Of a stretch of DNA of 24,494 bases, positions 7,107 to 15,300 are shown in pieces. Source of the DNA: a virus. How positions within the stretch are numbered: position 1 is the stretch's first letter; every line of letters begins with the position of its first letter. The translations under genes and the position numbers were made by a program. The notes beneath the pieces are model-generated. The model was given only the letters and a program-made list of their open reading frames with translations, had not been told where the DNA came from and searched no databases. The stretch lies in IMG/VR virus record IMGVR_UViG_3300012532_000064, positions 1-24,494 of that record; one strand, given 5' to 3'.

Positions 7107-8132
7107 ATGCTGAACCAAGCACAGATCGCCGGCCAGCAGATGCGACGGCGGAACGACCAGAACAGGCTGGACGAACTCGAACTCACCCAGGGGCAGTTCG
7201 ACGACGAGCGCGATCGCCTCAATGCGTCCCCGCATCCGGGCGCGCCTTACAGCGGTTACAGCAACGAGCACGAATACCGCGAAGGGCTGAACCGCCAGGG
7301 TGAGATCGCCGGGTTGCGGTCGAAGATGTCGGGCAAGGGAGGGCTGAACGTGTCGCACACCTACGCGGGAACGGACTTCGCGCGCCGGCCGTCGCTCTCG
7401 GCGCTCGGTGGCGCGGCGATGGGCCGGACGCCGGTGGATCCGAACGAGGTTTCCGACAACTCCAACTACTACCTGCGGCAGAACGCGATCCGCGCCGGCC
7501 AGCTCCAGGTCAACGCCATGGAGGACGCGCAGAACGATCGCGCGCTCTCGGACAACCCCTACCGTGTGGAACAGCGCGGCAACATCGCGCGCGACGAGCT
7601 CCGCCGCAACGCGCACGCGGCCGGGGAAGCATCCGCCGACCAGGCCAGCGGGCAGTATTTCGGGACCGCTGGGATTCGAGACGACCAGCGCTTCGAGCGC
7701 CGCAGCGAAGCGCGCGACGTCGGCTACTCCGACCCGAAGGTCGCCGCCGCCGAGATCGAGGCGCGCGGCCGCGTCACGGCTTCCGCGAACGACAAACAGC
7801 GGGAGCGTTCGGCGGCCCTGAAGGCGTATGCGGACCTGATCAAGAGCCAGGCGCTCCAGCCGAAAACCATCACCCGGAATGTTCCTGGTTCCGGTGTGCT
7901 CGGCACTGACTGGATGGGCAAGACGGAAGAAGTCAACAACCCCGCCTGGGACTCCATCCAGCAGGGGATCGACGACTCCCGGAAGGTCATCGGCGTCGAC
8001 GACCAGCAGGGCGGTGGCGGCGGCGGTCAGACGCTCAGCCAAGACGACCTGCAGGCGTTCGCAGAGGAAAACGGCATGACGGTCGACGAGGTTGCCCAGC
8101 TCGCCAAGCAATACGGGTATGCCATTCGGTAG
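7107..8132 (+). CDS. Putative virion/ejection-type protein, hydrophilic and helical
   Basis: The 341-residue protein starts at ATG 7107, directly after the TAG of the upstream gene. It is highly charged and rich in Gln, Asn, Arg, Asp and Ala, with long helical stretches (about 1-60, 120-180 and 195-255), no cysteine-rich site and no membrane segment. A polyglycine linker at about 302-307 separates a small C-terminal domain (about 309-341; LQAFAEENGMTVDEVAQLA), a two-helix unit resembling the short terminal domains of phage internal proteins. Its stop lies 14 bases inside the giant downstream gene. Composition and position between tail genes and a giant multidomain protein suggest a protein packaged in the virion or ejected with DNA. 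This is inferred from context, not from a recognised family. Confidence 0.75.
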   Translation: MLNQAQIAGQQMRRRNDQNRLDELELTQGQFDDERDRLNASPHPGAPYSGYSNEHEYREGLNRQGEIAGLRSKMSGKGGLNVSHTYAGTDFARRPSLSALGGAAMGRTPVDPNEVSDNSNYYLRQNAIRAGQLQVNAMEDAQNDRALSDNPYRVEQRGNIARDELRRNAHAAGEASADQASGQYFGTAGIRDDQRFERRSEARDVGYSDPKVAAAEIEARGRVTASANDKQRERSAALKAYADLIKSQALQPKTITRNVPGSGVLGTDWMGKTEEVNNPAWDSIQQGIDDSRKVIGVDDQQGGGGGGQTLSQDDLQAFAEENGMTVDEVAQLAKQYGYAIR

Positions 8133-11100
8133 CGACCCGTTCGGCGCGTTCCTTCGGAAGCGGCGGCCCCAGCCGGACGCCGAAGCTGCGCCCGATCCCA
8201 CCGTAGCTGACCAGTTCTCCGGGACGGAGTTGTCGCTCGACCCCTTCGACGCCTTCATGACGAAGCGCCGCCGGCTGGGTCCGGGGCTCTCCCGCACCGC
8301 GCGCGGCATCGGGGACGCGCTCGAATGGACCTTTGAGAAGCCCGTCAAGCCGATCGCTGATGCCGCGGACGCATTCTCCGACTGGACACAGAATCAAGGC
8401 GGCCGCGTGCTGCCCTACGTCGGCGCCTTCGCTGAGGGCGTTGCACAGCAGGCCACCCCCGCAAACCTTGCGATGACCGCGTTCGGCATGAAGGCCCCTG
8501 GGAAGATCCCGGGCCTGATGACGCCTGGCGGCCCCGCCGCGCTCAACCGCGGTGCGGAGTCGATGCTGGCGCTGCGCGATATGGCCCGTATGGGCGAGAC
8601 CGCCGCCGGCAGCTTCCAGGCCGGCATGGGCGGCGCCGCGGCGCAGGACGCCTACGACCAGGGGGACTACACCGGCGCCGCGCTCGCAGGCGGCATGACG
8701 GCGCTCGGCGCGTTCGCCGCGGCCTCCGGTGCGCCTGGCCTCCGGAAGCGTTTCTACGACATCAAGGGCGACATCCTGTCGGCGGCGCGCGACCGCTCGA
8801 TCGCCGGAACGGTGACTCCGCCGGACATCGAATACGGCGTCCGCGGTCAGCGGCAGCTTCCAGGCGAGACCATCGACGGCGATGTCATTCCGCAGGAGCC
8901 CGTCCAGGGCCAGCTCGCTGGCGATCGCCAGCGCTTGCTCCCAGCCGGTAGCCAGCGCTTACTCCCAGGAGAGGCGCCGCCGTATCGGATGCCGCCGAAG
9001 CCGGCGACTCCGCTCCCGGCCCGCACGCCGATGTCGCCAGCTAGGCTGACTGATGCGGAGCTGCGGGATTCGTTCCTGGAAGCCACGCTCAACGGCGAGG
9101 ACGTCGCCCCGTTTGAAACGGAGCTCGCCCGCCGCGGCCCGACATCTCTTCCGGATTCATCGGTGTCCGGCGGCGCGGTGGAGAACCGTCCGCTGGGAAC
9201 GTCGGTCGCCCCGGCCGGCGAGGGCGTTCCTCGCCCGTCATCGGCGCCGATGGCTCCGGAAGGGATCGACCTGGCGCGCGAGCGTCAGAAGCTCCAGGCG
9301 CAGGGGTTCCCGTCTACGCTGATCGATCGCATCATTGGCGATCTGGTCGCCGGGAAGAGCGAGGCTCCAGCTCCCGGCACGCCCGGCACCGTCACCCCGC
9401 CGGACCCACGGATCGCGCAGCTTCCGCCGCTTGATGAACGCATGGCCGCTGCGCGCGGCCGCGAGAGTGCCCAGGTGTCACCTGACGACGCTTCGTTGCC
9501 ACCAGACAACCCGGGCGCGTTGGAACAGCTCCTTGGCATGGTCGAAGAGGGCCAGAACGTGACGCCGGAGACGGCCTTCGCTGACATGACCGCGGACCCG
9601 AACGTTGACCCGCTGACGAACATTCTGAACCGCCGCGGCTGGGAGCGCCAAGGCGGCGCGAAGCCAGGACGTCTCATCGGGCGCGCCGACGCCGACAACT
9701 TCAAGGGGATCAATGACAAGCTCGGACACGCCGAAGGCGACCGTGCCCTACAGGTCATCAGCGATACTCTGCGCCGATTCGCCCGTCGGAACGGTGATCG
9801 TGTCGCTCGCCTGGGTGGCGATGAATTCGGACTCGACATGGAAGCCCCGACCGGCGATCACGTCGCGCTGCGGGACCAGATCGAAACCGAAGTGGCGTCC
9901 GCCCTGCGGAAAGCCGGGTTCCCCGAAGACGTTGGCCTATCGCTCGGGTTCGGCGCCGACGAGGCGACGGCGGACGCGGCCGCGATCGCGCGAAAGGCGG
10001 AACGTGGACTTTCGCGGCCGCGGAGCGTAGAATCCGCCGGTGACGTTGGTCCAGGGGAACAACCGCTCGGCGGTGCTCTTGAACGTCGTGCGGCTCCGGC
10101 GGGAGGGTTGGACCTACCAGCAGGCGATGGAGATCGCCCTGTCGGAAGCCAGGCTGTCGCGCGTCCCCGGAAAAGCGCGATCGAACGACACGCCGATCGA
10201 CTCTTCCCCGAATACCTCGACGATGCCCGCCGAAATGGATTCACTGGATCCGACGAGGAACTCCGCGCCGCCTTCGACGAACGAGTCCGAGCCTCCCGCG
10301 AGCTAATCGACGACCTCGACTCGACGGCGGCCGAGAACAGCCCCACTGCACTCCTGCAGGAGCTTCGTCGGATCGGAGGGATCAAGCCCTTCGAGAAGGA
10401 GATGGGCACCGGCCGCCAGCTCCGCGGCGGCATCGAAGCCATCGTCGAAAGTTTCGCGTCTCCCACTGGTCGCGGTCAGCGCGGCCAGTCCAGTGTGTTC
10501 CGGTCCGATGGGCTCGATTGGGACGATGCGGTCGACCAGCTTCGCTCGACCGGCAAATTCCCGCACATCCAGGACATCAAAGACCTTGTAAACGAACTCG
10601 ACACCATCTCCAGGACGGACAAGGACGTCGGCTGGGAGTCGCCGCAGCTACGCGACGTGCTGGAGGGCGGGCTCGGCGTCAAGCCTGGCTCGCGCTGGTG
10701 GCTGAACCAGGGCGATGACTCCTTCAACCCAGCGGAACTCGAAGGCGACATCCTCGACAGCGGCGAGCGCCAGCCGCGGTTGCCTGGCGACGTCGGCGCG
10801 GTGCGCTCGACCGAGACCGCGACTCCGCAATTCGACGCGCCGTTCAGCCTGACCAGGGAAGCATCGAAGGCGCCTGATGCGACCGCAGTCGGGCTGGACG
10901 ATGTTGACAAAGCCCTGACCATTCGGAGCCTGGACGACATCTCGACCCGCCACGAAGTCCGCTCGCCGGAGAAGGCCAGCGCGATCGCGGAGTCGATGAA
11001 GCGGGTTGGCTGGAAGGGCCGCCCGGTGCTCGTGCTCCAGGACGGCGACAAGCTGACCGCCTGGACCGCCACGCATCGGCTCGAAGGGGCGAAACAGGCC

Positions 11101-12345
11101 GGGCTCTCGATCGACGACGTCCCCATGAAGATCGTCGACGCCCAGGCGCTCCGGGACGCCGGTTACTCGGTCGACGACCTGACCGCGCGCGGGAAGAAGA
11201 CGCGGATCAAAGCGCTGCGCGCCGCCGGCCAGGAGGACGCTGCCCAGCTACTCGAACAGGAACAGGCCGCCGCCGCGGTGGGGCGCCCATCGACTCCTGA
11301 CGTCCCTGAATTCGTGAACGTCCCGCCGAACGTCCGCGACTTCCTCGTCCGCCAGCTCGGTTACACCGACAAGGATCTGGCCGGGATGCCGGCGTCTGAA
11401 ATCTACCGCATCGGGCGGGAGAAGATTCGCAACCCGGAAGCACCCTCGAAATACGAGCGGCCGCGCGAGGTTGTGACAAAGGCAACCGGCCAGAGCTACG
11501 ACCTGGCGAAGATGTCGGACATTGCGCCGGACCTGGAGGAATTCCTCGGTCTCGAAGTGCCGAAGCGGCAGGCGCAGATCGACCAGCGCATGACGCGCGC
11601 GAAGGACACCCGCGGCGTCCCCCTGGAGCGCGTCAACCGGGTCGAAGGGGAAACCCAGGTGCCGGCGTCCCGCCCGCAGCGCGACGTGATCCCGCCGGTC
11701 ACGCGGCGCGGGATCGCGGCGTCGACGGACGCCCTCAACGCCCAGGCGACTGACCAGGCCGCCGATGCTAGGGCGGCGGCCGCGCGCGCCGGGGAGACGA
11801 CGTCGCAGCGGCAGTCGCGCGTGGCGACGATGCAGAGCGAACAGCGCCGCGCCGTCAAGGAGATGCAGTCTGCCTTCAACCGGGGCGACTACAAGACCTA
11901 CGCGCAGAAGATCGGGGAGGCGGCGGAGCGGTTCTGGAAACGGTCAGTCAAGATGGGCACGCGCGTCGAGGACGACGAGCCGGGCCAGTTCATCGGCGCT
12001 GGCCTCGGCATGGCTCAGGCCATCCTCAAAGACCCGAAGAAATACGCGGAGCTGGCGGGAGAGATGCTCCGCAACCCCGCGGTTCGCGCGGCGATCGGTG
12101 CTGTGGCAGGCGGCGCCATCGACGACGACGAGCGTATGCGCGGGGCTCTTTACGGAGCCCTGCTCGCCGCTGGCACGCCGACCGGGTTGAAGGCACTCGT
12201 CCGCGGATTCAAGAACGTCCGTGACGGAAAGCCGCTCCTGTCTGGCGCGCCAGACAGGAGCGGCTTTCCGTCACGGACGTTCTTGAATCCGCGGACGAGT
12301 GCCTTCAACCCGGTCGGCGTGCCAGCGGCGAGCAGGGCTCCGTAA
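8119..12345 (+). CDS. Giant polyvalent-type phage protein with GGDEF and ParB-like domains, cut at the palindrome axis
   Basis: I start at ATG 8119 (TTG 8092 is in frame but less likely), overlapping the previous gene by 14 bases. Codons 1-1376 are authentic; codon 1377 spans the axis and the last 31 residues are antisense read-through, so the true C-terminus is missing. Residues 6-16 and 41-51 repeat a DPFxAFxxKRR motif. Residues 100-207 are Ala/Gly-rich and mildly hydrophobic. After a Pro-rich linker comes a GGDEF domain (about 495-635): DPLTNILNRRG at 497-507, DADNFKGIND at 524-533, GHAEGD at 536-541, RNGD at 557-560 and GGDEF at 566-570. Helical segments follow (685-760). A ParB-like domain spans about 935-1015, with THR at 985-987. 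The C-terminal part is helical and basic. Active GGDEF proteins make cyclic di-GMP; here this is a prediction. Phage polyvalent proteins are injected multi-effector chains; membership is inferred. Confidence 0.8.
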   Translation: MPFGSDPFGAFLRKRRPQPDAEAAPDPTVADQFSGTELSLDPFDAFMTKRRRLGPGLSRTARGIGDALEWTFEKPVKPIADAADAFSDWTQNQGGRVLPYVGAFAEGVAQQATPANLAMTAFGMKAPGKIPGLMTPGGPAALNRGAESMLALRDMARMGETAAGSFQAGMGGAAAQDAYDQGDYTGAALAGGMTALGAFAAASGAPGLRKRFYDIKGDILSAARDRSIAGTVTPPDIEYGVRGQRQLPGETIDGDVIPQEPVQGQLAGDRQRLLPAGSQRLLPGEAPPYRMPPKPATPLPARTPMSPARLTDAELRDSFLEATLNGEDVAPFETELARRGPTSLPDSSVSGGAVENRPLGTSVAPAGEGVPRPSSAPMAPEGIDLARERQKLQAQGFPSTLIDRIIGDLVAGKSEAPAPGTPGTVTPPDPRIAQLPPLDERMAAARGRESAQVSPDDASLPPDNPGALEQLLGMVEEGQNVTPETAFADMTADPNVDPLTNILNRRGWERQGGAKPGRLIGRADADNFKGINDKLGHAEGDRALQVISDTLRRFARRNGDRVARLGGDEFGLDMEAPTGDHVALRDQIETEVASALRKAGFPEDVGLSLGFGADEATADAAAIARKAERGLSRPRSVESAGDVGPGEQPLGGALERRAAPAGGLDLPAGDGDRPVGSQAVARPRKSAIERHADRLFPEYLDDARRNGFTGSDEELRAAFDERVRASRELIDDLDSTAAENSPTALLQELRRIGGIKPFEKEMGTGRQLRGGIEAIVESFASPTGRGQRGQSSVFRSDGLDWDDAVDQLRSTGKFPHIQDIKDLVNELDTISRTDKDVGWESPQLRDVLEGGLGVKPGSRWWLNQGDDSFNPAELEGDILDSGERQPRLPGDVGAVRSTETATPQFDAPFSLTREASKAPDATAVGLDDVDKALTIRSLDDISTRHEVRSPEKASAIAESMKRVGWKGRPVLVLQDGDKLTAWTATHRLEGAKQAGLSIDDVPMKIVDAQALRDAGYSVDDLTARGKKTRIKALRAAGQEDAAQLLEQEQAAAAVGRPSTPDVPEFVNVPPNVRDFLVRQLGYTDKDLAGMPASEIYRIGREKIRNPEAPSKYERPREVVTKATGQSYDLAKMSDIAPDLEEFLGLEVPKRQAQIDQRMTRAKDTRGVPLERVNRVEGETQVPASRPQRDVIPPVTRRGIAASTDALNAQATDQAADARAAAARAGETTSQRQSRVATMQSEQRRAVKEMQSAFNRGDYKTYAQKIGEAAERFWKRSVKMGTRVEDDEPGQFIGAGLGMAQAILKDPKKYAELAGEMLRNPAVRAAIGAVAGGAIDDDERMRGALYGALLAAGTPTGLKALVRGFKNVRDGKPLLSGAPDRSGFPSRTFLNPRTSAFNPVGVPAASRAP
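8916..8933. repeat. 18-bp perfect palindrome inside the giant gene
   Basis: The sequence cgctggcgatcgccagcg is self-complementary without a loop. It overlaps a short coding duplication (two QRLLP copies at 8926-8970 or so), so it may simply reflect codon use. No binding protein is indicated. Confidence 0.5.
10040..10306 (+). CDS. Candidate overlapping gene nested in the giant gene (+1 frame)
   Basis: This 88-codon frame begins at GTG 10040 and ends at TAA 10304-10306. Hand count over the first 40 codons gives G or C at the third position in 38 of 40, against 17 of 40 in the enclosing frame, although that frame is GC3-rich elsewhere. The first 48 residues look like a folded basic helical protein, with VVRLRREGWTYQQAMEIAL; 'QQAMEIALSEAR' resembles the 'QAIAIALSEAR' tail of small phage/bacterial proteins I recall (DUF6496-like). 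The rest is Ser/Pro/Thr-rich. GGAG at 10022-10025 is 14 bases upstream, too far for a strong site; a TTG at 10046 is another start. The enclosing frame here is a low-complexity Gly/Pro/Ala linker, so dual coding is feasible. Alternatively, it is a relic of an ancestral separate gene. Confidence 0.45.
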   Translation: MTLVQGNNRSAVLLNVVRLRREGWTYQQAMEIALSEARLSRVPGKARSNDTPIDSSPNTSTMPAEMDSLDPTRNSAPPSTNESEPPAS

Positions 12346-15300
12346 AGAGCCCCGCGCATACGCTCGTCGTCGTCGATGGCGCCGCCTGCCACAGCACCGA
12401 TCGCCGCGCGAACCGCGGGGTTGCGGAGCATCTCTCCCGCCAGCTCCGCGTATTTCTTCGGGTCTTTGAGGATGGCCTGAGCCATGCCGAGGCCAGCGCC
12501 GATGAACTGGCCCGGCTCGTCGTCCTCGACGCGCGTGCCCATCTTGACTGACCGTTTCCAGAACCGCTCCGCCGCCTCCCCGATCTTCTGCGCGTAGGTC
12601 TTGTAGTCGCCCCGGTTGAAGGCAGACTGCATCTCCTTGACGGCGCGGCGCTGTTCGCTCTGCATCGTCGCCACGCGCGACTGCCGCTGCGACGTCGTCT
12701 CCCCGGCGCGCGCGGCCGCCGCCCTAGCATCGGCGGCCTGGTCAGTCGCCTGGGCGTTGAGGGCGTCCGTCGACGCCGCGATCCCGCGCCGCGTGACCGG
12801 CGGGATCACGTCGCGCTGCGGGCGGGACGCCGGCACCTGGGTTTCCCCTTCGACCCGGTTGACGCGCTCCAGGGGGACGCCGCGGGTGTCCTTCGCGCGC
12901 GTCATGCGCTGGTCGATCTGCGCCTGCCGCTTCGGCACTTCGAGACCGAGGAATTCCTCCAGGTCCGGCGCAATGTCCGACATCTTCGCCAGGTCGTAGC
13001 TCTGGCCGGTTGCCTTTGTCACAACCTCGCGCGGCCGCTCGTATTTCGAGGGTGCTTCCGGGTTGCGAATCTTCTCCCGCCCGATGCGGTAGATTTCAGA
13101 CGCCGGCATCCCGGCCAGATCCTTGTCGGTGTAACCGAGCTGGCGGACGAGGAAGTCGCGGACGTTCGGCGGGACGTTCACGAATTCAGGGACGTCAGGA
13201 GTCGATGGGCGCCCCACCGCGGCGGCGGCCTGTTCCTGTTCGAGTAGCTGGGCAGCGTCCTCCTGGCCGGCGGCGCGCAGCGCTTTGATCCGCGTCTTCT
13301 TCCCGCGCGCGGTCAGGTCGTCGACCGAGTAACCGGCGTCCCGGAGCGCCTGGGCGTCGACGATCTTCATGGGGACGTCGTCGATCGAGAGCCCGGCCTG
13401 TTTCGCCCCTTCGAGCCGATGCGTGGCGGTCCAGGCGGTCAGCTTGTCGCCGTCCTGGAGCACGAGCACCGGGCGGCCCTTCCAGCCAACCCGCTTCATC
13501 GACTCCGCGATCGCGCTGGCCTTCTCCGGCGAGCGGACTTCGTGGCGGGTCGAGATGTCGTCCAGGCTCCGAATGGTCAGGGCTTTGTCAACATCGTCCA
13601 GCCCGACTGCGGTCGCATCAGGCGCCTTCGATGCTTCCCTGGTCAGGCTGAACGGCGCGTCGAATTGCGGAGTCGCGGTCTCGGTCGAGCGCACCGCGCC
13701 GACGTCGCCAGGCAACCGCGGCTGGCGCTCGCCGCTGTCGAGGATGTCGCCTTCGAGTTCCGCTGGGTTGAAGGAGTCATCGCCCTGGTTCAGCCACCAG
13801 CGCGAGCCAGGCTTGACGCCGAGCCCGCCCTCCAGCACGTCGCGTAGCTGCGGCGACTCCCAGCCGACGTCCTTGTCCGTCCTGGAGATGGTGTCGAGTT
13901 CGTTTACAAGGTCTTTGATGTCCTGGATGTGCGGGAATTTGCCGGTCGAGCGAAGCTGGTCGACCGCATCGTCCCAATCGAGCCCATCGGACCGGAACAC
14001 ACTGGACTGGCCGCGCTGACCGCGACCAGTGGGAGACGCGAAACTTTCGACGATGGCTTCGATGCCGCCGCGGAGCTGGCGGCCGGTGCCCATCTCCTTC
14101 TCGAAGGGCTTGATCCCTCCGATCCGACGAAGCTCCTGCAGGAGTGCAGTGGGGCTGTTCTCGGCCGCCGTCGAGTCGAGGTCGTCGATTAGCTCGCGGG
14201 AGGCTCGGACTCGTTCGTCGAAGGCGGCGCGGAGTTCCTCGTCGGATCCAGTGAATCCATTTCGGCGGGCATCGTCGAGGTATTCGGGGAAGAGTCGATC
14301 GGCGTGTCGTTCGATCGCGCTTTTCCGGGGACGCGCGACAGCCTGGCTTCCGACAGGGCGATCTCCATCGCCTGCTGGTAGGTCCAACCCTCCCGCCGGA
14401 GCCGCACGACGTTCAAGAGCACCGCCGAGCGGTTGTTCCCCTGGACCAACGTCACCGGCGGATTCTACGCTCCGCGGCCGCGAAAGTCCACGTTCCGCCT
14501 TTCGCGCGATCGCGGCCGCGTCCGCCGTCGCCTCGTCGGCGCCGAACCCGAGCGATAGGCCAACGTCTTCGGGGAACCCGGCTTTCCGCAGGGCGGACGC
14601 CACTTCGGTTTCGATCTGGTCCCGCAGCGCGACGTGATCGCCGGTCGGGGCTTCCATGTCGAGTCCGAATTCATCGCCACCCAGGCGAGCGACACGATCA
14701 CCGTTCCGACGGGCGAATCGGCGCAGAGTATCGCTGATGACCTGTAGGGCACGGTCGCCTTCGGCGTGTCCGAGCTTGTCATTGATCCCCTTGAAGTTGT
14801 CGGCGTCGGCGCGCCCGATGAGACGTCCTGGCTTCGCGCCGCCTTGGCGCTCCCAGCCGCGGCGGTTCAGAATGTTCGTCAGCGGGTCAACGTTCGGGTC
14901 CGCGGTCATGTCAGCGAAGGCCGTCTCCGGCGTCACGTTCTGGCCCTCTTCGACCATGCCAAGGAGCTGTTCCAACGCGCCCGGGTTGTCTGGTGGCAAC
15001 GAAGCGTCGTCAGGTGACACCTGGGCACTCTCGCGGCCGCGCGCAGCGGCCATGCGTTCATCAAGCGGCGGAAGCTGCGCGATCCGTGGGTCCGGCGGGG
15101 TGACGGTGCCGGGCGTGCCGGGAGCTGGAGCCTCGCTCTTCCCGGCGACCAGATCGCCAATGATGCGATCGATCAGCGTAGACGGGAACCCCTGCGCCTG
15201 GAGCTTCTGACGCTCGCGCGCCAGGTCGATCCCTTCCGGAGCCATCGGCGCCGATGACGGGCGAGGAACGCCCTCGCCGGCCGGGGCGACCGACGTTCCC

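Larger units (their letters stand above)
1..12247 (+). repeat. Left arm of a window-wide perfect inverted repeat
   Basis: Bases 1-12247 reappear as their reverse complement in 12248-24494. I checked this at both outer ends, at the axis, and through the exact mirroring of every open reading frame with identical translations. No mismatch was seen. There is no spacer between arms. All genes of the left arm lie on the + strand. The absence of any divergence and the cutting of a gene at the axis favour a fold-back artefact over an old natural duplication. Confidence 0.97.

Noticed and set aside
6416-7303. 295-codon + frame overlapping the Pro/Gln-rich and small basic genes
   Set aside because: Arg/Ser/Pro-rich translation typical of an out-of-frame shadow; the other frame has tight stop/start junctions and better codon bias.
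6909-8348. 479-codon open frame on the - strand antisense to the ejection-type and giant genes (mirror 16147-17586 on +)
   Set aside because: It is antisense to two well-supported genes, is Val/Arg/Leu/Ala-rich as expected for high-GC shadows, and shows no recognisable domain or own ribosome-binding site.
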